Shown piece by piece: positions 1-12,935 of a stretch of DNA of 18,609 bases (positions within the stretch are counted from its first letter, which is position 1; each line of letters opens with the position of its first letter). The translations under genes were made by a program, and so were the position numbers. The stretch comes from Pigoraptor vietnamica (taxonomy: Eukaryota > Opisthokonta > Filasterea), in the NCBI GenBank assembly GCA_943704525.1, contig CALSCQ010003362.1, positions 1 through 18,609 of the forward strand, given 5' to 3'. The notes beneath the pieces are model-generated. The model saw nothing but the letters and a program-made list of their open reading frames with translations, searched no databases and was not told the origin of the DNA.

Positions 1-105
<105 letters not shown>

Positions 106-444
106 GTGGAGTTAGAGTCGATGGGGGTTCACCCCGATGACTGCCACGAACGAGGTCTCTCAGTGGACTTGATGGACACACGTCTATGTTTTACTCTCCT
201 ACATCGCTCTTTCGCTCTCTCCGTGTTTATGTGTCGGCGTGGTACAACCGTGTGTGGTGCCTGAGCGTGTGCATATGCGAATGGGACCGCATAGGTAGCG
301 TTTTGGTTTGGTTGGGCTTGTGCCACAAAGTGTGGGTCGCACGAACTGGGACACACCGGCCAGTGTGCAGAATTGTCATTGATCACCGCGAACGGCACTG
401 TCTGGCCAATGCTTGCTCAGCACTCTCCTTCCTGCCCATTGCAG
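106..444 (+). other. Unresolved 5' region of the receptor kinase gene
   Basis: No confident exon is visible here. The frame used by the receptor is open from base 141 and has an ATG at 186, but the translation to about 440 is not domain-like and the DNA is GT-rich like the introns. A good acceptor, a pyrimidine-rich stretch ending in CCCATTGCAG, finishes at 444. A second acceptor-like GTGTGCAG ends near 370. A hydrophobic run just before 444 looks like the core of a signal peptide but has no nearby in-frame ATG. The true first exon may be here or upstream of the window. Confidence 0.5.
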
Positions 445-3400
445 CCCTCGCGCTTCCGTCGCTCACGTGCGCCTCTCCAAAGAACGGCGGCTGTGCGTGC
501 GCCAAAGTGCCTTCCCTTAGCATTATCGGCCTCAATGCATCGGTCGACCCCGAACACGCCCCGGGCCAGCCGATCCGCGTGCGCACGTGGACGACAACGC
601 CTGCAAATTTCACGACGGGCTTTACTCTCATGCTTGTGGCCGTCGTGTCTCCAGCCAGCCCTGATCTCGGCATGCGCTACTATGCCTTTGGGTGCGACGG
701 CGTGAGCGTGAACGGGACGCCCGCGTGCGCGCTCACGGTGATGGACCTCTCGGCCGTGTTACTCGGGGAGCCCGACGCCTTCTCTGTGCGGTCCGACCCC
801 GTAGCGCTGCTTCCGTCGACGCGCTATGACCTTGCCGTGCGCTTGTACTACGGCAGCGCGAGCGTCCAGCTGACGACCTCAAACAAGACGGTGTCCACGT
901 TCACTGAGATAGGGACGCTCTCTGTGGCGTTGCCGCTCGACCGCATGGGGTTTGCCGGGGCGCTGCCAACCACGCGGGTGTTCAACATGTATGGGCTATA
1001 TGCCGGCAACGCGAAGGCTAAGCCAGTGTGCGTCGGGGAGGTATATATGGAGATGCTAAATCTCTACACGAGGTGAGCAAGTTGTGCGTGCGGGCGCAGA
1101 GGGACTGGTTCACGGGAAGCCGTGAGTTGGCTGCCATCGGCTTTAGAGAGGAAGACGCTCCAGAGAACTCGAGCACTGACACGTTTTCTCTTATCCGCCG
1201 CAGCTACAAGTTCGCGGGCACGGCCAACACGCTCGACCTGTTTGACGACGGCGCCATGCCTCCGTGGCTGTGGGACCGGTGGACGACAAAGTGTGGGTGC
1301 AGCTCGATGCTACTAAAGACCCGCACTCTTCCTTGTACATGTCTTGCAATCCCCTGCTGGCAGTGCGATGGGGCAATTGCGCTGTGTAATGTCAGCGGCA
1401 CGTGACACCGTTGGCGATGCCCACCACAATGACCGACACGCTGACCCTCACACCTTGTGCAGTCGGGTTCGACATCCCGATGCCCATCATGGTCAATGGC
1501 AGCGTGTGCGCGGACGGACCTGCTGGCGCACAGTTTGTCCTCGACCGGCGCGGTTCGTTGAACGTCAACGTGCTCGTGGGCTTTACCCCCGACGCGCCCG
1601 TCGATTTCGCCATTGTGCTCCGCGTCTACAACTCGTCTGCCAAGTCCCCCGACAGCGAGACGCTCGTGATGGCGGGGTGCCGCCCTGGCCGCGTGCCGTT
1701 CACGTGCGTGCCGTTCATTTATTCGCTGGACGGCAAGTACGCGTGGACTGACGTGGCGCGCACGGTCCTGCCAAACACGTGGTACCGCTTTCAGCTGGTT
1801 GTGTTGGAGGGCGTGTATTTTGCGTGGACACTCGAGTCTGCCGACGGCCTCGGGACGAAGAAGGGCACAAGACTTGTTTACTCTGTCTCCGCACTTCCGC
1901 GGTTTTACCTCTCTAAGGTGAAGTTGTCGTTGCGCCCTTGCTTGCAGCCACGACGAGTGGACCTGTGTGACTGCGTAGCCGCACCGCCAGTTCCCTCTCG
2001 CTGAGCGATCGTGCACTGTGCCACGCAGGTTGGCTTTGTGCTGCGCAATCCCCTGGGTGCCGCAACCCCCGGCGGACTCGTCTGCCTCGACAGCTTCCAG
2101 GTGGACCCCGACACCCACAACAAGGACATGGGGCCGCCCCAGGACACCATATGGCCGTGTCCGCCGACGTGCGTCTGCGTCAAGCGCTCCATCCTCAGCT
2201 GCGGCAACATCACGATGGTCAAAACCATCACGTCTGTGTGAGTGTCTGTTGACACGAGTGCTGCCGCGACGCTCTCTTCTTGCGCTGTGTGGGTCGTGGG
2301 GACTCTCCTGACGACATTTGTGCCTGCAGACAATGGACAAAGTACGGCATCCAGTGGATCGCACCGGGAACCTTCGACAACGCAACCCACCTCGTCGAGA
2401 TGTGGGTGGCAATGGGCTGCGCTGCACCGTCCGTCGTTGGGCTCTTGCATGTGCATCCTCGCTTGCACGTGCTTGTTCAAATTGGCGACCGCCGCGTTTG
2501 TCGTGCGCAGCAGCCTGGACGAGAATATGATCACGAACATACCTCCCAATCTCTTCTCCCCTCTCAAGCGCCTGACCGTGCTGTGAGTGCCCGTTAGCGC
2601 GCCTTGAAACCTTCGCGCCACCCGTGCGTAACTGCGCTCTTGCAGCGACCTGACCGCCAACAACATCCACGACCTGAGCTTCCTCAACTACACGGCGCCG
2701 ACTTTGCAATTCTTGTGAGTGCCGAGTGCGCCCGGCTTCGCGGTCCCTTACGCGGCTGACACGCAACTGCATGCGCTTCCAGAATGCTTGGCCAGAACAG
2801 CATCAGCGCCCTACCGGACTGCTTCTTTTCGCGCTTTCCTTCCCTGAAAGTACTGTGGGTGGTCCATTGCAGCCATTTGTGAGCGCGCCTCTCAATTCCA
2901 TCGGCGCTGCCTTGGACTGCTGTTTCCCAGCGCCCATTGATACCCTTGGTGGCAGGTACATCAACAACAACTTCATCGAGTCGCTCACCAACACATGCCC
3001 TATGTACGGGCAGAAGCTTTCCGCGTTGGACGCATCGGACAATCGGTGCGCCGGTGCCGTCAGTTGCTATGAATGATAATTGTCCGCATAGATTGCTAAC
3101 AATGCTCGCCTGGCCACCCAACACGCACACGCGCACGTGCACACACTCGCATGTTCAAACTCGTACACCCACGTGCGCGCTCACACTACGACTGCGCACG
3201 CAGGCTGGGTCTCATTCCGCCGCTTTTCTTCAACTATTTCACAATGCTGACCACGATGTAAGTAATGCAATGAGCGCATGGGCGCGCGGCGTTTTATGTG
3301 TGTTGCTGACTGCGTAGCGCTCCTCCCCCCTTCCCAGACGCCTCACCAACAACGCCATTCGCTCGCATGGCCAGCCAATCGCAAGTCAACGCTACTTTTT

Positions 3401-6400
3401 CTGGATGTGAGTTATCGCGCCATTGCTTTTGGTCCGTTGTTTCCCTGTGCCGGCAAGGCACCCTCTCACTCGGAGCCTCGGTCGTCATATGGCTGTCTGT
3501 CCAGTTTTTCTCTTTGTGCTTCGCTCTGTCAACCGTCCGTTTCAGTGCTTCCGTCCACAAACGCACGGTTATTGTTCCGTATCTCTTGTGTTTTGACGCG
3601 CACGCACGCACACGCATCCTTCGCGTTTCTCGTGTATGTATGTGTGGCCGGGGAGGATCTATTTCCCTTCGCATATCCCTGCGCGCACACACACACACAC
3701 AACCTCCGCCGTTCTTACAAACATTTGAACGGCCAGGGAGTTGAGTGGAAATGGCCTCACGGAAGACGACGTCAGCGCCTTCTTCAACCATGTCGCCTTC
3801 ACTTATCTGTGAGTGACGACAGTGTGCGCATGTTGCGTGCTGCAATAACCTCAAGTATGTGCAGCCGGCATGTTCTCTGTTACCGCCCCACCACCAACTT
3901 CTTCCCCTCGTGTTCATTCGGGCCACTATTGCAGGCACCTAAACCACAACAACATCCGGAAGCTGTCGGAGCGGCTTTTCCTCGGCATTACATATCTGCA
4001 ATATCTGTGAGTGCCTTTGTTCGCTTGTTTCCGTTCGGGTTTTCCGGTGCTGAAGGCGGGACGTGCGCAGGTACCTCGCCTATAATAAGATTGAAACCGT
4101 ACCCGTCACCGCGTTCAAGTTGCTGCCCACTCTTGGTTCGCTGTGGGTACTCCCTTGCGGTTGTTGTCTTCTGTGGTTTGGACGCGAGTGTGGCCCGTCT
4201 CATTCGTGCGTTGCGCAGGGATCTCTCGCACAACCTGCTCACCGATGTGGCGGACTACACCTTCCACCAACACTACGGCCTCAACCCTCTGTACGTTGTT
4301 ACATGCACGCACGCGTGTTCTCACAAAATGCGTGCACCCCACACCAAACACATGTACATACGCGCACATTCATGATGTGCGCACATACAGACGCGCACAC
4401 ACGACGACCGACGAACACACACAGACAAACGCACTGCGTGTAGACGCGCACTCCATCTGGAGCTCTGAACGGCACATGTTTCCTCATGCCCCCTACCGCA
4501 GAGAGCTGTCGAACAATAGGCTGCGCAGACTCCCTCCGCACGTCATCCCCCCAAGCATACCCAGCGAAGGAGTCAAGGCGAGAAAAAACCCCGGCGCGGG
4601 CGTGGACATGTGCTCCACCGTCATCAACAACTGCGTGCCGGGCACCTGCGCGGCCTGCTTCTGCATGCCGGGATTTACGGGTCCGTCGTGCAACGTCACG
4701 TGCCCGGCCGGCACGTACGGCTCTGGTTGCCTTGACACGTGCGACTGTGGGCCGTACCCGTGCAATCCGGAGACCGGGTGCGTGTGCGACGACAAGACGC
4801 GCTTTGGGCCCCGGTGTGAACTCACGGCCATGCCCGAGTTTGTCGACCTGGAAATTGTGCGCACGTATGCGACCGCTGCGATCTTCAGGCTGCCGAGCTG
4901 CTCCAACTGCTCGTTTCACCTCGAGTTTGCCCTCAACGTGAAGCTGTCGCACGCGGCCGCCCCAAGTTTCAGGGCCGTTGCCACCAACCTGCCGGGCGAG
5001 TCGAACAACGATCCGTTGGCCACGGCGAGTGACGGAGCCGGCGTGACGACCGTGCTGGTGGCGACCGTGAACTTCCCGCCGGGCACGACGGAGGCCGTGC
5101 AGGAGGGGCTTCTGTCAAACAGCGCCTACCTCGTCTCGGTCGCGGCGTCCATCGCCAATGTGTCGTCCCCTGCCTCCTACTTCACGTTCTCCACACTTTC
5201 GCCGTCGCCGCCGGCCGCGCCCTCCGGTCTCAGTACGCGGCCGACGCCAACCACGCTTACGTTCGCGTGGTCCACGCGCCTCGCCCACGCCAATGGGACG
5301 CTCTCCGGGTACCGCCTCTCGCTGCGGGGCCCCGGCGGCTTCCACAGGGACGTGAATGTGGGCTTTCTGTCCCAGTTTGTCTTCGAGAATCTATCGCCGA
5401 GCACGGACTACGAATTTTCGATAGCGGCGGTCAATGCGGCTGGCGAGAGTCCGCCGGCCACCCTGCGCGCATCCACAACGGCCGGCACGGACGGAGACAG
5501 GGTGATGGCGGCCACGGGCTCGGGCATGTCGCAAGGCGCGCTCGCGGCGGCGATCGCGGTCCCCACCGTCGTCATCTGCGGCCTTGCGTTTGGTTTCGCG
5601 CTGTTTGCGATGTACCGGCGAGTGGCCCTTGCGAGGAGCCGGGAGACGCACGAGGCGTTCTTGCAGGAGCACATGGCGCGGCAAAGCGAGCTCAAGTGGC
5701 TCGAGATTGACCGGGAGAATGTCGAGCTGCACGGGCGGCTGGGAGGTGCGTTGCTGTGTGTGTGTGCCTCTGGAACGAAGCGTATATACAGTCCTCAGTT
5801 GCATGTGCACGGTTGCTTTGGTGTGCGCGCGCGTGTGTGTGATTTGTGCGATGCTGACCTCTGCTGCACGTGCCTGTGTGTGCAGAGGGCGAATTTGGGG
5901 TCGTGTGTCAGGGCCAGGTGAGCTTGGCGCTCTTGCCTCGTCACGTGCTGTGCCCGGCATTCCTATTCACCTCCCTTTGCTCTTGTTACTGCGCAGGTGT
6001 TTGTGAACGGCGCGTTCCGCATTTGCGCTGTGAAAACGTTGAAGGAGGGCGCATCCCTCGCTACTCGGAAGGAGTTCGTCGCGGAGGCTTGTCTGATGCG
6101 CAATCTCACACATCCTAATGTTCTGGGAATAGTTGCAATTGTCACGGCGTCGGAGCCGGTGAGCCTGCTGCGGTGAACTCTCCCGCGCGCGGCACAGCAC
6201 ACTCGCATTAGCCAGTCGCACACATGCACCAACGCGCTATTATGCACTCAATGTTTCGTCCTTTACCTCCCGTTTCTGTGCCGTCAGATGTTGCTATGCC
6301 TCGAGTTCGCCCCGTACGGCAGCCTCCGTCGCTTCGTCGAAATCATCCCCTCGAACAAGCGTCGCGTGCCAACAACGACGCGCCTTCTCTCGACATTTGC

Positions 6401-7878
6401 GCTGCAGGTGCGTGCGTCTGCTGAGACTACATGTGCCTCGTTGAGCTAATCCGCCATCGCGTGTGTCGTTTAGATTGCGACGGGCATGGAGTACCTCGCC
6501 TCGCTCAAGGTGGTGCACAGGTGGGACAGTCGTTAGTAGATTGCCTGCATTCGCACCTCCTTTCTCTTCGTGGATGACAGTCAGTCGTTGGTAGGTCGCT
6601 TGCGTGCATTATCTCCTCCTCTCTCTTATGAATGACTGTGATCTAAGCCGATCCATCTCCGAATGAATGGCACGCTTGTCTCTCCTCCAGGGACTTGGCC
6701 GCGCGCAATGTGCTCGTTGGTCAGGTGAGTGACTTGCTACACGCATTCCGCCGTTGTGCCCTCTTTCCCCTAATACGCCCAAACGCAACCGCCGTAGGAC
6801 GGTTTTGGAGAGTACGTCGTCAAGATTGCCGATTTTGGCATGTCGCGACGCACTCAAAGTGATTACTACCGGAAGTCTGGCGGCGGAAAGATCCCGGCAA
6901 AGTGGGTGTTCGCGCCCCCCATACAACAGGCGCGCATGCACTTGCATCCTCTGTGCGTTGTGACTTACACCGCGTGTGCGGCGTGCAGGTGGTGCGCCCC
7001 GGAGAGCCTCGCTCGCAAGGTGGGTCGTGCGTGCCGTCTCGTACCAGTCGGCGCGTCCTGTCTGCTACCAATTACTGTAACGGTCGCACATCCACGCACA
7101 TTGACTTTTTATGTCGACGACTTGCGCAGGTGTTCACCGAGAAGACAGACGTGTGGAGCTGGGGAGTGACCGTGTGGTGAGTGGGACGCCGTTGAGCGTT
7201 CGCCCACATGTGATTCATGCATTGACTCCGTGTGTGCGTTGCGGTAGGGAAATGTTCTCGTTCGGCGAGAGCCCGTTTGCCGGCGTGTCCAATTCGGAGA
7301 TTTACGAGCACGTTCTCGCCGGTCACCGCCTCTCGCGTCCGGACACGTGCCCCCGCACCCTCTACGAGCTCCTACGCCAGTGCTGGGACCGCGACCCCGA
7401 CAAGCGCCCCACATTCACTGACGTGGCGGACGCGGTCGAGATCATCCTCGCGGAGGTGCCGGTGGTAATCAACGACACTGCGCCGCCGGTACCGCTCGGC
7501 ACAATTGGGCGCGCCGCTGACGCTCTGGCGGTGGAGACCGTCACCGTGCCCGCGGGTTCCCTCGGGCGCAACTCGGCCAGCAAGGCGCGCGCTGCGAACG
7601 AGTACTCGATGGAGCCCCTGAACAACAAGCACAAGAAGCTGCCGAGCATCACCATCGTCGCAGAGTCTGCGGACAACCTCATAGTCCTGGACGTCGCCGA
7701 ACAAAATTCGGACGCGGGCAGCGAGCACGAGAGCGGCGCTCTCCACCGTAACGAGAGCCGTCGCGGATCGACCACGTCTTCGATCACGCGGCACATGCCC
7801 CGCATGATGTGCAAGGCGACGCAGACGGACACGAAGGAGGAGTCGGCATACGACAACTACGCCGTGGCAATCAAGTAG
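186..7878 (+). CDS. Receptor tyrosine kinase with LRR, EGF-like and fibronectin III ectodomain (5' end uncertain)
   Basis: This is a single-pass receptor tyrosine kinase that should bind an extracellular ligand and phosphorylate tyrosines in the cytoplasm. Exons: 186(or 445)-1072, 1204-1385, 1463-1917, 2029-2237, 2330-2401, 2511-2582, 2646-2714, 2783-2854, 2956-3045, 3204-3257, 3338-3406, 3737-3808, 3935-4006, 4071-4142, 4219-4290, 4502-5745, 5886-5917, 5997-6158, 6288-6407, 6474-6520, 6691-6724, 6798-6901, 6989-7019, 7130-7176, 7248-7878. With the ATG at 186 the product is 1656 residues: unassigned ectodomain 90-545, LRR cap and repeats about 550-860, EGF-like 876-948, FN3 about 1076-1168, transmembrane helix about 1185-1208, kinase about 1247-1520, and a C-terminal tail. 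All phases match. From 2029 onward the model is strong; the N-terminus and the 1204-1462 segment are weaker. It resembles the chimeric receptor kinases known from choanoflagellates. I cannot name an orthologue. Confidence 0.85.
445..2130 (+). other. Unassigned N-terminal ectodomain, possibly two related beta-rich domains
   Basis: The segment before the LRRs is rich in alternating hydrophobic residues, N-x-S/T sites and scattered cysteines, as expected of a secreted beta-sandwich region. Two parts look alike. Part one has LLPSTRYDLAVRL followed about 70 residues later by VCVGEVYMEM. Part two has VLPNTWYRFQLVV followed by VCLDSFQVDP at a similar distance. This suggests a duplicated domain of roughly 180 residues, perhaps laminin-G or lectin-like, but I do not recognise the family. 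The second copy is encoded by 1463-1917 plus the start of 2029-2237. Confidence 0.45.
2152..4570 (+). other. Leucine-rich-repeat array, nearly one repeat per exon
   Basis: An N-terminal cysteine cap (CPPTCVCVKR) is followed by about 11-12 leucine-rich repeats. The exons at 2330, 2511, 2646, 2783, 3338, 3737, 3935, 4071 and 4219 are each 69-72 nt and encode one repeat of 23-24 residues. The pair 2956-3045 and 3204-3257 shares two repeats. Every intron in the array is phase 2 and cuts the same repeat position, a Leu, Ile or Met codon (for example CT|G, AT|C). Typical units read LDLSHNLL, LSNNRLRRLP and LHLNHNNI. LRR arrays bind proteins or other ligands. The last repeat begins the large 4502 exon. 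Confidence 0.92.
4609..4824 (+). other. EGF-like cysteine-rich modules
   Basis: About 70 residues carry tightly spaced cysteines, including CFCMPGFTGPSC, CPAGTYGSGC and CVCDDKTRFGPRC. This matches EGF/laminin-EGF-like modules such as those of Tie- or MEGF-type proteins. They are extracellular, disulfide-bonded spacers or binding modules. They lie directly after the last LRR, in the same exon. Confidence 0.85.
5210..5486 (+). other. Fibronectin type III domain
   Basis: The domain starts with a proline-rich strand (PAAPSGLSTRPTPTTLTFAW). It carries the conserved Trp, a YRLSLRG strand and the characteristic LSPSTDYEFSIAAVNAAGE motif near the end. It is a membrane-proximal extracellular beta-sandwich of about 90 residues. 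The stretch before it (about 4830-5200) is also beta-rich with SNSAYLVSVAAS and may be a degenerate second FN3. Confidence 0.88.
5537..5620 (+). other. Single transmembrane helix and stop-transfer segment
   Basis: About 23 consecutive hydrophobic residues (from ALAAAIAVPTVVICGLAFGF onward) are followed by YRR and further basic residues. This is the expected type I orientation, with FN3 outside and kinase inside. A charged, Glu/Arg-rich juxtamembrane segment of about 40 residues leads to the kinase domain. Confidence 0.93.
5690..7463 (+). other. Tyrosine kinase catalytic domain, split over ten exons
   Basis: All main kinase motifs are present after splicing. They are the Gly loop GEGEFGVV, the ATP-binding Lys in CAVKTL, the alpha-C Glu in FVAEACLM, the hinge LEFAPYGSL, the catalytic loop HRDLAARN (the receptor tyrosine kinase form), ADFGMSR, activation-loop tyrosines in SDYYRK, APESL, DVWSWGVTVWEMFSFG and the RPTF motif. 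The enzyme should be active. One small peculiarity is KWCAPESL, with Cys where animal kinases usually have Met or Thr. The tail (7464-7878) is Ser/Thr-rich and ends with AYDNYAVAIK, where YDN fits the pYxN consensus bound by GRB2-type SH2 domains. Confidence 0.96.
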
Positions 7879-8083
7879 CGGGCAGATGCACGCCGACCAT
7901 TGAATCTCATAAACGTCCTCCAAAATCAATCAACTCTTTAGTGCGTGCGTTGCAAGCCTCGCGTTGCCTCCAAGGCGGCGCGAAGCCAGCAGCACACATG
8001 GCACCATGGGCATCTGCGACTGCAGCCCTCCTCGCACGTGGCTGGCCACAGGGTCTGCCGCACACGACAGCCCAGTCGGCGCA
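7879..8083. other. Convergent intergenic region between the kinase and HECT genes
   Basis: These 205 bases must hold both 3' untranslated regions, because the stop codons face each other. No canonical AATAAA is visible on either strand. An AT-richer stretch around 7905-7940 (with CTCATAAACG) could serve polyadenylation of the kinase gene. I see no gene here. Confidence 0.6.
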
Positions 8084-12029
<3,946 letters not shown>

Positions 12030-12662
12030 GTGATAACAATCGCCTCGGATGGCACTAGGCGGCAACGTGTGCGACGCAAGACGCACCGGTCAGCTTGACA
12101 CGCCATGGGCCCGGCGGAGAACTGCCATCGAGCGACATACGGTGCGCCATTTCACGCAGACTCTCCCCGCCCACAGCGCTGTGAACGCGCACCGGGAAAG
12201 TCGCTGCAGGGCACTAGTGCTTCATGTGCGCACGAGGGCCGTCGCGCCCGACTGCAACCGTGACGACAGACGACAGCGCCAGCAACAATTGCGAAGAAAG
12301 CGCGCCGGGGACTGTGCAGGCGGGTGCGACAGTGAGACGTACTCACTATGGGCGCGTGTGTTGTGCGGGTGTGTGCGTGTGCGTGGGAATGTGGTGTGCT
12401 CGCTGTTGCCTTGCACACACCCTCTTCTTTGTACGGGGGCTTTTTGCTGACACAAGAGTCAACGCAACATGCAGTTACTACTAAAGCTTAAATTGGGAAT
12501 GTACCAATTCGCCTCCAACCAAGTGCCAAAAATACAAATTAAAATAAAGTAACTAAAGTACTGTTCACCTTCAGTAACATGATTAGTAGATTGTTACAGG
12601 TACTGAACCCACGTTCACACAAAAATCTCCCGCCTCACTTCTCAGTCGCAAGGCTCCAAGAG
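12030..12662. promoter_or_regulatory. Divergent intergenic region, probable shared promoter of the HECT and SEPSECS genes
   Basis: The two genes start back to back, about 633 bases apart. Most of the region is GC-rich, but 12470-12600 is strikingly AT-rich. It contains AATTGG (12491) and CCAATT (12504), a perfect 6-bp inverted repeat with a 7-nt spacer that gives one CCAAT motif facing each gene. AT-rich AAATTAAAATAAAG follows at about 12535. CCAAT boxes are classical NF-Y sites in bidirectional promoters; their use here is inference. No transcription start can be read directly. A long 5' UTR or a UTR intron for SEPSECS (acceptor-like TTGTTACAG near 12600) is also possible. Confidence 0.5.
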
Positions 12663-12897
12663 ATGAACGAGGCCAACATTCGCCTTGCCGAGGGCCTCGT
12701 GGCCCCGGCGTACGTCCGCCAGGCGTCCGAGTCGCTGCGATCGCGCGAGACGCTTGTCAAGGTGCTTCTCTCGCAGCGCCGGTGTCCCGAGGACGGGTGG
12801 GACGACGCGTCGATTGAGCACTTTCTGCACGAGATCGCCCTCATGGACAGCAACAATTTCATCGGTGGGGTACGGCTGGTGCGGCTATGCGTGTTGA

Positions 12898-12935
<38 letters not shown>

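Noticed and set aside
1204-2772. 522-codon open frame on the minus strand
   Set aside because: It lies opposite receptor exons and introns, is Arg/His-rich without any recognisable domain, and runs through clear splice sites of the other strand. It is a by-product of high GC content.
3278-4375. 365-codon open frame on the plus strand
   Set aside because: It reads through several LRR exons and their introns in a non-LRR frame. The spliced LRR units explain the coding signal.
12579-12662. Upstream in-frame ATG giving SEPSECS a 28-residue N-terminal extension
   Set aside because: The extension has no counterpart in the family and begins in the AT-rich promoter-like stretch. It is kept only as an alternative start.
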